DNA from: Sphacelaria rigidula
Lineage: Eukaryota > Phaeophyceae > Sphacelariales
Length of the DNA: 25,515 bases
Assembly (NCBI GenBank): GCA_964200075.2
Contig: CAXNAA020000164.1
Coordinates: 1-25,515 of the forward strand
Reading direction: 5' to 3'
In this document: piece after piece, positions 17,530 to 25,515 of the stretch
How the letters are laid out: each line of letters begins with the position of its first letter
How positions within the stretch are numbered: position 1 is the first letter of the stretch
Position numbers and translations under genes: made by a program
Notes under the pieces: model-generated
The model's database searches: none
What the model was told of the DNA's origin: nothing
The model's input: only the letters and a program-made list of their open reading frames with translations

Positions 17530-18700
17530 GTAGGATAGCGCCTAGGGTATGCAGTTTGTTCTGAAGGTGATCTCTCTAGTGTGTTGAAGGCCAGCCAGCC
17601 TCAAGTCCTTGTGCGGCCACACGTCCGAACATGATGTACTTCGTGAGACGTGTTTTCGTCCTGTGCGACAAGGAATCCCCCGTGGCGTCATCTCAAGTAC
17701 AGTTCTGTGGGAAAGAGTCTGCGGAAGCCAAGTGCTCGCCTCACGACCTTGTGGTGGGCGGTGCGCAAGCTTGCCAAGTCCTCTGGGCGCGTTGTCCACG
17801 TAGCACATTCGACTAGCAGAGGTTCACCTCCCTCCGCCCTTACCAGCCGGATGCTCAGGGAGGGCCGGGCGTTGGGCCGATCGTGAATATAGGACCGACG
17901 CTTTTTGGAGGCGTGCGTATGCAGCGCTGGTGCGGTGCATAATTTCGATGACACGGAACCAACATCGACATACGGTCTTTTGGTACCGTTGGCCTGCCGC
18001 CTGGATCTGCAGTGCGGTGTGTGAGGTACTGGGTACTTACTGACCGCAGGCGTATTCATTCCGTCTTGTCTCTGATACTGTCAGGTCGAACTCCATACAT
18101 ACTGTCGCTGCCACAAACAAGACCCTAGCAATCCCGGTTGGGAACCTTGAGGCGATGTCAGCGTAATCCTCGCTCGTCATTCCGCACACCGTGCTGTAAC
18201 CCCTTCAGCGCCGTCGCTTTTGTGTGATTGCCATCCTGGCGTATCAGAGGATACACTAGGTATACCAAGGCCGAGGCGATGGCTGCGTCTGCCGCGGAAC
18301 GCACTTGGATTACGTCAACCAATACTGCGCCGAAGATGTACAGCAGCGGGAACGAAACACATACTTGCTTGAGTCCCTGGCAGACGTGCAACCGCTTTGA
18401 TAGCTCGCCATCATCCAACTGTATCCGAACGTCGTGGAACGCACGGATTACCTTGCTCACGCCCGGCGGGTCTACTTCGAAATGACCAAGTGCTTCCCGC
18501 AAGAGTGTGCGAATTACGGAGTCTTCCGCCTCCTACAGATCGATGGAGCACAGGTTCAGTGGGACATTGCTCGCCCTCCTCACGTCTCAGTGCAGTAAAA
18601 ACATCGTATCGGTCCTAGATCGTTTGCGCCGGAATCCTCGGTTCATCAGGAAACTTTGTCCCTCCCTGCAGAAATCACCATCTGAACCTGGAAAAAGTCG
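17530..18700 (-). pseudogene. Second LINE reverse transcriptase relic, heavily decayed
   Basis: Read on the minus strand from about 18700, SDGDFCREGQSFLMNRGF matches the ..YCEREGILPEEQCGF.. region before RT motif A. Then come TDTMFLLH, PLNLCSIDL*EAEDSV (motif A, catalytic D kept but followed by a stop), LREALGHFEV, VRIQLDDGELSKRLHV, CQGLKQVCVSFPLLY (motif B) and a corrupted catalytic block GMTSEDYADIAS. After it are MEFDLTVSE, then ARPSLSIRLVRAEGG, SLRTAHHKVVRRALGFRR, and finally MFGRVAAQGLEAG near 17600. Multiple stops and frameshifts exclude function. It reaches further into the C-terminal region than the relic at 497-2720 and differs enough to be another subfamily. Confidence 0.85.
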
Positions 18701-19738
18701 AAGAAAAGAGTCTCTTTTGCGATACATTTTATTTTGTTGTGCTTCAGAAAGTTTGGGTGTCGCTTCAGAATTTCGTGCGTGGTTCAAGCGACCTCGAGAC
18801 TGAAAATAATCGTTCTGAAATGTTCTTTTTGTTCTGGACAGGAGAATTGAGCTGAGTACAGATCACTCGTCGTAAAAGTAAAAATTGAAGTTTTTGATCG
18901 AAGCTACCTAGAGTACAGGGGTTCGCGTAGATGGCCCTCGATGACGAGATCACGGTAGCTGCAGAGGCCGGCTCACAGAACAGAAAACCACATATGTCAA
19001 CGACCACGTTATGCCCTGCGACAGCTGCTGCTTGTGTTCGAAACCTGGTCATTTCTCATATCCTCGTGGTGAAGGTACATTGATGGACACTTGCGTCCAT
19101 GGTGCTAGAAAATGGAATATGTTTTGTTTTCAAGTTCGAGTTTACGTGTTTTCAAGCCACATTCTACAGCCACGTTTGCTTCGGAGCAGCCCGCCACAAG
19201 GAACACCTCGAGCGATTGAGGCCGTAAGCAGCAGCTCTGCGCAGCATTGGGGCTGCCCCGATCTTTGTCGATGTTGAGTTGCGCAGCGCGACAGAAGTAA
19301 CCAGGGAAAGCGGGGCATAACGCTTACGCTTGACTGCCAACCTGAAGCTAGTATAACGCGTACAAGTTTCGTGCTTTCACAGTAGCCTACAGTTGAGCCA
19401 TTGCGCAGCTATTGCTGCCGACGGATCCGTTGTACATTTGTACCGTCAAGTACGGTGCGGGATCCGTTTGCTCATGTTTGGGCAGTAGTGGCTGAGGGTG
19501 CTGACTGAAGCAAACATACGAAGGATGAATTCTCGGGTATGCCAACTTTTTCTGAAAAATAGCACAGACGTGCAGTTGGTGGCATAGTTCGGGGGAGGGT
19601 GGAGGCAGCAGGCCACCGGTTTTCATACCGGCTGTACCCGCTCTCCGCTACCACGGATAGTGTTATGCGGTACCGTCGTGACCATGATAGCTGCGATGGG
19701 GTTCTACAGCAGTGTCCGTGTTTCGTGTTGAGCTATCG
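18701..19738. other. No recognised gene or element
   Basis: The frames at 18765-19052 (minus) and 19011-19277 (plus) show no recognisable motif. There are no internal repeats or partner copies that I can see. Confidence 0.4.
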
Positions 19739-19753
19739 TGCGTATTTAGGTAG

Positions 19754-19851
19754 CCGTGAGATGTACGTCCAAGGCAAGCTAATGATGCTGTGCTTAAAAC
19801 GCATACGTTTGCTCCCGTGAGATGTACGTCCAAGGCTAACTGGTGATCTGT
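19754..19851 (+). repeat. Two direct copies of a 61-bp-period repeat
   Basis: CCGTGAGATGTACGTCCAAG, then GC(A/T)A(G/A)CT and TGATG or TGATC, occurs at 19754 and again at 19815, 61 bp apart. The preceding bases (CGTATTTAGG versus CATACGTTTG) are only weakly alike. Confidence 0.8.
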
Positions 19852-19993
19852 GGTCCCCCTTTTCCCAAGAGGCAGGACGTGTCATGTGCCCATTTTAAAC
19901 ACTTCGAATGAGAAAGACTGCTCCGGTAACCTCGGCACCTGGTATAGTCTTATTCCCGTTGCCTATACGATCACCCCCCCCCCACACCCACCC

Positions 19994-20056
<63 letters not shown>
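19994..20056 (+). repeat. (CA)n dinucleotide microsatellite, about 31 units
   Basis: This is an uninterrupted AC/CA run preceded by a C-rich stretch (CCCCCCCCCACACCCACCC). The second half of an R-family tail follows immediately after it, so the tract sits upstream of an R fragment. Confidence 0.97.
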
Positions 20057-20061
<5 letters not shown>

Positions 20062-20065
20062 AAAT

Positions 20066-20120
20066 AGGTGGTCAGTGGTCAAACGACTGAGGCAAGCAAC
20101 AGATGAGTACGCCCCCTGCC
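20066..20120 (+). repeat. R-family tail fragment
   Basis: GGTGGTCAGTGGTCAAACGA, GGCAAGCAACA and ATGAGTACGCCCCCTGCCCC match the end of R. The copy at 25440-25497 is nearly identical over TGGTCAA and GGCAAGCAACAAATGAGTAC. Confidence 0.7.
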
Positions 20121-20181
20121 CCAACTGAAGAGGATGATCGTACTCCGTACTGTTTCAACACTGAGACAAAGGTGAGGCAGT

Positions 20182-20575
20182 GTGTAAGCCGTGACTGCCC
20201 CTGGAAGTGGCGATACCAGATAATGGAGCAACTCGTTCAACGGTGTCATTCAAATACAAGACAATCAATACACTTAACCCCTAGACCGCGAGGTTAGTCT
20301 TCTGTTGAATCGGCATCAGTTTCAAGTGAAAGAAAGTATGCATGATCCAGCAAGACTAATCTCGCGGTCTAACGGTTAAGCCGAACAATCTTGGCAGCGT
20401 GCAGCTGACCCTTTATGCGACTCGCCCAACACATCACGGCGTTTCGCGCTGGGTGATTGATTGCGAGCCTGGTCTGGCGAAAACCGGGCGTGCTCCGTCC
20501 CAGCTTGGTATGGATGCGAGGTCAATGATCATATGGTTATGACAAGCAATGAGTACGCGCGGCCTGCCCCCCCCC
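20182..20575 (+). repeat. Dispersed repeat family R, full copy 2 (interrupted)
   Basis: It is collinear with 6462-6760: GAAGTGGCGATACCAGA, GGAGCAACTCGTTC, then the inserted 98-bp TTAA element, then GCCGAACA, ATGCGACTCGCCCAACACAT, GAGCCTGGTC, GGCGAAAAC, GGCGTGCTCCGTCCC and GCGAGGTCAATG, ending GAGTACGCG before a poly-C run. Sequence between the copies is roughly 70-75 percent alike by eye. Confidence 0.75.
20278..20375 (+). mobile_element. 98-bp MITE with TTAA duplication, copy 2
   Basis: TTAA lies at 20274-20277 and 20376-20379. The ends are CCCCTAGACCGCGAGG.. and, reversed, CCGTTAGACCGCGAGA.., both reaching TTAGTCTT. The length is identical to the copy at 648-745. Here the element interrupts repeat R, and R copy 1 supplies the uninterrupted comparison. 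Confidence 0.87.
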
Positions 20576-20593
20576 CCCGCGCCCCACCGCCCC

Positions 20594-20603
20594 NNNNNNN
20601 NNN
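20594..20603. other. Assembly gap (10 N)
   Basis: Ten N lie between a poly-C stretch (from about 20570) and R-like sequence. The fixed small size and the homopolymer context point to a scaffolding or sequencing break, so the true length is unknown. Confidence 0.97.
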
Positions 20604-20609
20604 CCTCCC

Positions 20610-20682
20610 AGCTTGTGATTGATGCGGGGCTAACTATCATCTGGTTTTCTAAAACAAAGAGTACGCCCCCCCCCCCCCCCAC
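20610..20682 (+). repeat. R-family tail fragment with poly-C tail
   Basis: CAGCTTGTGATTGATGCGGG, then CTATCATCTGGTT and AAAGAGTACGCCCCCC, parallels the R tail at 20505-20575 (CAGCTTGGTATGGATGCGAG, ATCATATGGTT, GAGTACGCG). It lies just after the gap. The repeated GAGTACGC plus C-tract on both sides of the gap suggests a tandem arrangement. Confidence 0.6.
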
Positions 20683-21599
20683 GCACACACGCGCACACAC
20701 ACAACTCAGGAAATGTTGACCAAAAATACTTCTTTTCATGGGCCGTGTGTGGTACTCGTCAGACTAATGCCAGTTCGGCGCCATCCTACCCAAGGTTGAT
20801 ATACCTTGATTTGAGTGTAGACACAGAATTTGGAGTTTTGGTGTGGGCTGACCGTCTGGAGTGGTTTCTAGCGTGTGCAGGGCGCGTTTTATCGTCGCCA
20901 GATATCATGCATTTTTTTTTTCGTTGGACATTTTGTTGCTGCTCTCTTTAGATGCCAGTTAGCGAGACAACATGAACCCCCACAGAGATGTTGAAGGTAT
21001 GCTTGAGAAATGCCGCCAGAGCCCTCCTTGGAAGAGTGGCTGGTTCGAGAAGGCAAAATCTACATGCAAATCACAATCACGACAGCCCGAGCACGCCTAG
21101 CAGCTGAGAACTCCCATGTTTTGGGCAATTATGGCCAATATCGTCCAAATTGCAGGCTTCATGCAGTCTGAAACCGGCTATCATGCGCCGTATGGCCATT
21201 TTCTCTCTGCAAATTTCGAGCATGTCAGCAGCCCATGGAAAGCCGTTTTTTCAATTTCTTCATACCTTGGGTTCGTCAATCCCGTGACTGCGGCTAGATT
21301 CCTGGGCATCAGTCAGTGTGATACGGTCAATCAATCAATTGCCACATTTCGTTGAAATATCTACAGTTTCGTCATTCGCAGTTGCTGCCTAGGGACAACT
21401 CAAGGGTCAACTAATATCGAGCGTCACCCTGCTCAAATCTCTGATCGGAAGACCCCAGGAGGATTCTATCCGCCAGGTCGTTGGACCCGGAGCTACTGGT
21501 ACTCCAGCAGCCAACACCTCTTAGCTCAAAACACGACACGGGTAGAGTGATTCTGTACCAATCAGCACGAGTATTATGTTTCTGTAAAAGGTGCCTGAT
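20683..21599. other. No recognised gene or element
   Basis: After a CA-rich patch (20683-20703) there are only short overlapping frames. 21116-21355 (plus) gives 79 codons without recognisable motifs. A nine-base poly-T run lies near 20912. Confidence 0.4.
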
Positions 21600-23520
21600 T
21601 GTGCACGGTTCAGGCGAATAAAATCGTGATTTGACTCATATTCAACATTCGGACGAACCATCCATACGATTCGTACATGAGTTGTGATTTTACATGTTTT
21701 GGGTTCGTGATTCGTACGATACCACGTTGAGTGTACACGTTTCCAGTTGGTGGTTCGTGCGGCGCACCGTCAAAGGTACACTACCTTCCATTCGTATGGC
21801 GTGAATCATAGGTACATGTTTCCCAATTTCCACTCATCCAGCATGAATCATGGGCACACGTACCCCACTTTTCCATTCATACGAGGTGAATCAAGCGCAC
21901 ATACTTCCCAATTTCCGTCCATGCAGCATGAATAATACGTACATGTTCCCTACCTTCCCTTTCATACGAGACAAATTAAGCGTACACGCTTCCCAACTTC
22001 CGTTCATGCGGCATGAATAATACATACGTGTTCCCTGCCTTACATTCATACAAGATACATCAAGTGCGTGTGTTTCTCAGTTTTCATTTATGCAGCGCGA
22101 ATCATTCGTACATCTATGTCCTTCACCTTCTGTTCGTATGATATAAATCTTCTGAACATATTGTTTCCCGCTTGCCATTTCTTCGGTCGCGACACTCCGG
22201 TGGCGCGGCCCGTTTGCAGGTGGGGTAGGCGAATATAAGCGTACAGGTCGCGAACCCCTCAAGAGCCAAATCCGCAACAAACCTAATTTCAAGTCTTGTA
22301 CTCACACTGAGCATATCAACTATGAGAGTACAACACACGCGTCTGCGTGCCCAGAGCGGTTTTTCTACGGTAGCCAGTTTCCCCCCGCCAGGGCTATGCT
22401 TATGAAAGCCTCAGCACTTTCATGTTGTGCTCTGTGATATAGTTGACCTGAACATACTGTATACAATACCACGGACACTAGCGAAGAACACAGCATCAGC
22501 ACGAGTTGTCCTCGCATGCTCGCGGGAGTTTCGGGAAAATTCCGACAGCGTAATCTGCAGTTCGCGGACAGCACGGTACAGCATAGCACAACACACATCT
22601 GCGCGCCTAGAGTGATTGTTCCAGCTGTTCATTTTCCAATTATTCATACGGCATGAAACACGTGAGTCATGTACGTGTTGTTCACCTTGTGTCCCTGAGC
22701 ATGAATCATTGCTACATGGTTCCCACATTCCATTCCTACGAGGTGAATCAAGCTCACATGTCTCCCTATCTATGTCCATGTAGCATGAATCGTATGAATA
22801 CGTTCCCCACCTTCGAGTTTTACGAGACGAATCAAGTGTACGAGTTTTCCGCCCAAGATTCCACGGTTAGGACGAATCAAATCGTGATTCAACTCATGTT
22901 CATCATTTCGACAAATGAATCATACGACTCGTACATCATTTGTAATTTATACAGATTTCGACTCTTGAGTCGTGCAGTATACCGTCAACGGTACATGTTT
23001 CCTACCTTTCGACATACGCGGTAAATCATGGGCATATATTCATCCCCTGTAAAAATGCGGAAGGAATCAGTTGTACATGTCACCCACACTCACCATGAGG
23101 CCTGAATGGCATGTATATCTGTGCCATGCGTATGACTCGTGCGGGACGAAGAGTGGGCACATCGTTGAATCTTCTCATCTCATGGGCCTTGCATCAGGCG
23201 TGCTTTTATCCCCATTTGTATGCGGTTGAGGTGATCGCACTTCATATGTTTTCACCGTCGGGTGCATGCGGGACCAACAGTTTACACAGGTTGAATCCTG
23301 TCATTTCATCAGGAGTCAACTCGTATAAGTCGTGATTTGTCCTAACCATGCAAGATTTACACAGGTGTTGTGATTGTTAAATATTTTGCAATATTGACTC
23401 GTCTGATGCTACTTGGAGTGTACACATTCCCAGCTCGCCATTCGTGCAGTATGATCTTGAACATACCACTTTACTATCCGTGACTCATACCGGAGGACTC
23501 TTTGGTACATGATTCGCATT
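21600..23520 (+). repeat. Degenerate satellite, about 42-bp monomers, with higher-order structure
   Basis: Clear monomers start at 21786, 21828, 21871, 21913, 21955, 21998, 22040, 22082 and 22128, spaced 42-46 bp. The pattern is TTCC-TTCAT-CG, then GAATCAT or GAATAAT, CGTACATGTTCCC. Odd and even monomers differ (CGAGGTGAATCAAG versus GCAGCATGAATAAT), an 84-bp dimer. A second run lies at about 22628-22850. The block TCGTGATT followed by ACTCAT recurs at 21624 and 22881, with a weaker relative near 23327. 22170-22620 is a non-satellite interruption with a diverged direct pair (ACAACACAC..TCTGCG at about 22330 and 22590). Confidence 0.82.
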
Positions 23521-24530
23521 CAACATTCACGGGGAGTCAACCGGTATGAACTCCGGTCGTCCGAACCGTATCATTGTGCCCAGTTTGCGGCCAGACCGTA
23601 TTTTCCCGTCTCCCTGGTTGTACGTGAAATATTTGAGTATCAAAATTGTACGTACATAGACACCTTTTTGCATAACTGGTTACTGTTATGGGGGAGAATG
23701 AGGGTCGATTTTGGGTACTATATTTCGGGGAAGTTTGCATCGACACCTGTTAACAGAAGGAATGAAACCTGGACGAGCCAGTCAGTACCACGCACAAGTA
23801 CCCACGTCACCTCAGAATGACTACCTCGCCCATATAAAATGTACTTTTGAAATAGTACTCTTCCATAAAAATAAGCCTGTGACCGACCGTGCTACACATC
23901 TGTACACTCGGGCACAACACAGGAGGATAGAAGCTGCTGCTCCCGTAGTTGTTGTGCCTTCTTCTTGTGTCAGTCTACTGTTGCTGTTTGTTGCTGAAGC
24001 ACTAGAGAAGCACACGCCGAGCTAGCTACTAGCTACGTAGCTACCACTCCACGTCTACCACCCTTTTGAACATCACGAGACAAAAATAGGAGCAGTGGTA
24101 GTGGCAGCCACACACCACAGCAGCAGCAGGAAGCGTTTCCGTGGCATACTGCTAGTACCAAGATGCAGCTGTTTCCCAAACCAAATGTGTCAATATTTCA
24201 CTCCAGATCTCTCGGCGACCGAACGTAGGACTGGGCTGCCGTTTCTTGCGTACGCTTGTCATACACCCAAACGAGGAAACCATAACATTAACTTTCCTTG
24301 ACGCGTTCCGCAAACGCTGTATCAAACCAAACTGTACTCAAAAAGCTTCTTTTTTTTTTCGCTGTTTTTGGAGCTTTTTGGACCCGCTGTGGCGATTTGA
24401 GCAATTTCAACGCATTACTTCTCCAGCGTTTGTGTGTGTGCGGGGGGCTGTGCAGTACTACAAGCCGACTTGCTTCCTGTGTAGAAAACAACGCGATGAT
24501 ATTGCTGCGCTTTCGTGGTCTTTTGTATAC
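23521..24530. other. No recognised gene or element
   Basis: A small palindromic TAGCTACGTAGCTA lies at about 24031-24044 and a CAGCAGCAGCAG patch at 24117-24129. Frames such as 24246-24782 (plus) and 24288-24608 (minus) overlap each other and run into the dispersed repeat, with no family motif. Confidence 0.4.
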
Positions 24531-24613
24531 TGTGTGTGTTGTCATCGCATCCATTCTGGACGCCAGTCTACATCTTTCGGTACATGTGGGCGCATCAGCC
24601 GGGGTCACACAGG
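24531..24613 (-). repeat. Dispersed repeat, inverted copy of 3356-3440
   Basis: The reverse complement begins CCTGTGTGACCCCGGCTG and runs through ACCGAAAGATGTAGAC and GGCGTCCAGA to an ACACACAC tract, as at 3356-3440. A (T)9 tract flanks it on one side and SINE copy 2 lies about 55 bp away. Confidence 0.75.
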
Positions 24614-24668
24614 GGGAAATCCAACACAGATTTTTTTTTCCTTATTTTGTTTGAGTTCTACGCCTTCC

Positions 24669-24891
24669 TTCTGCGGTGCTTGCCTTATTTTTTCATCGCG
24701 AGAGGTGTTCAGCGGTCCCTTTCCCTCGTCGACCGTGAGGTCGAACTTTGTGTACCCACGACATAGTCGCTCTCCACTGTAGGCCATGGTGTGAGAAAAA
24801 AGTCCCAGATCGTGTGACTGCACCGAGATTCGAACCCACGACCCAACCATCAGAAGGTTTCGAGGTTACCACCGGAGTCACCGGGGCGACC
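24669..24891 (-). mobile_element. tRNA-derived SINE, copy 2 (uninterrupted)
   Basis: On the minus strand the A-box region is TGACTCCGGTGG (24869-24880) and the B box is GGTTCGAATCT (24826-24836). The body has ACACCATGGCCTACAGTGGA, GCGACTATGTCGTGGGTACA, CACGGTCGACGAGGGAAAGG, GACCGCTGAACACCTCTCGC and GATGAAAAAATAAGGC. This copy shows the empty-site sequence of the insertion in copy 1. No poly-A or clear target duplication was found. Confidence 0.87.
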
Positions 24892-25439
24892 GAGAGTTAT
24901 CATGACCAATTCAAGTAGGGTCGGAAGTGTGTGTCCTGCTCGAAACAGCTGATGACGTCTTCATTATTCCTCCGCGTTTTTTTTCTCTTTCTGCATGCCT
25001 TTTTTTCGGTCGTTATGGCCCTCATTCTCCCCCCTAACTGTTGTGTCTTCATTCCCATTCAACCCTTCGTGGTTGCCAAGGTTGCTGGAACGAATAAATA
25101 TGGCACAGAACACAAGTTACTCTACCCTCTACCGCAAGCATGGTACAGAGAGTACAGTCACGGAAAACAGAACGTGGCCACCGTAGAACCTCGTGTGCAA
25201 AGACAGAGCCTCAAAATCACAAGAGTAAAATGCTCCGTTCATGGTATGCTGACCTCGTTCCGGGACTGTGCGCATGTTGCCAAGATGTTTGTTCTGCTGC
25301 ATCAAAGTCCCGTGGTTCATCAGTCCTTCTAGGGCAGATGGCGCAGTATGTATACCAGCTAGTGTTTGTCGAATATATAATGATGTGCAATTTTGAGCCG
25401 AATGAGTGCCCCCTCCCCACCCTACCCGAGTGCTCCGTC
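24892..25439. other. No recognised gene or element
   Basis: Overlapping frames at 24931-25332 (plus) and 25129-25506 (minus) show no recognisable domain. There are two T-rich patches (24978-24988 and 25001-25007). Confidence 0.4.
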
Positions 25440-25497
25440 TCGAAAGGGATGCGTGGTCAATGGTCAAATGACTAAGGCAAGCAACAAATGAGTACGC
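25440..25497 (+). repeat. R-family tail fragment at the window edge
   Basis: Following GTGCTCCGTCTCGAAAGG (about 25428, compare GTGCTCCGTCCC in R), the sequence GGTCAATGGTCAAATGACTA, GGCAAGCAACAAATGAGTAC and GCCTGCC matches the ends of the R copies. The unit may continue beyond the window. Confidence 0.65.
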
Positions 25498-25515
25498 CTG
25501 CCACACGCGCGCTCG

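Noticed and set aside
21786-22170. CRISPR-like array of regularly spaced repeats
   Set aside because: The whole 42-bp unit repeats with drift, with no unique spacers between constant repeats, and the context is eukaryotic. It is a satellite.

Overview
The window looks like a repeat-dense, intergenic stretch of a eukaryotic draft genome. There are no bacterial-style operons or closely packed genes. It holds two decayed non-LTR (LINE) reverse transcriptases, a tRNA-derived SINE, several families of short inverted-repeat (MITE-like) elements, a degenerate satellite, microsatellites and a 10-N assembly gap. The LINE protein type (motifs VDLQKSYD, QGLRKGCVLSPLLFN, LYADDAG) resembles elements I associate with algal and other protist genomes, possibly stramenopiles such as brown algae. 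That host assignment is only an inference. I could not support any intact host protein gene, tRNA or rRNA.

Layout. 172-478 is a foldback element. About 497-2720 (minus) is a LINE relic split by a 98-bp TTAA-flanked element and a 547-bp TA-flanked element. 3356-4915 holds a dispersed repeat, CAG/CGG and GCC/GCT tracts around a small open frame, and an ACGT-rich cryptic repeat. 6462-6760 is the first full copy of repeat family R. 8094-8459 has three short dispersed repeats. 8781-9652 is a SINE interrupted by a TA-flanked element that itself contains a GC-rich foldback, giving three nested layers. 9756-10340 holds three more short inverted-repeat elements. 10372-11186 has local duplications. 11886-15754 is bounded by two direct copies of a 160-bp repeat. 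Between them lie a 520-bp foldback with 214-bp arms, a broken protein-like frame on the minus strand beginning MSDVERTPG, a 99-bp hairpin, another foldback, and a degenerate tandem block. 17530-18700 (minus) is a second, more decayed LINE relic. 19994-20682 has a (CA)n tract, R copies (one carrying the TTAA element), C-tracts and the gap. 21600-23520 is a satellite with a period of about 42 bp. 24531-24891 repeats, inverted, two sequences seen earlier (3356-3440 and the SINE).

The most useful result is the nesting. At three sites the interrupted host repeat can be rejoined exactly across a TA or TTAA duplication, which fixes the element ends to the base and gives an order of insertion. The host repeats are a LINE frame, a SINE with a second copy, and R with a second copy. 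All alignments were done by eye, so identities are approximate and no database search was run.
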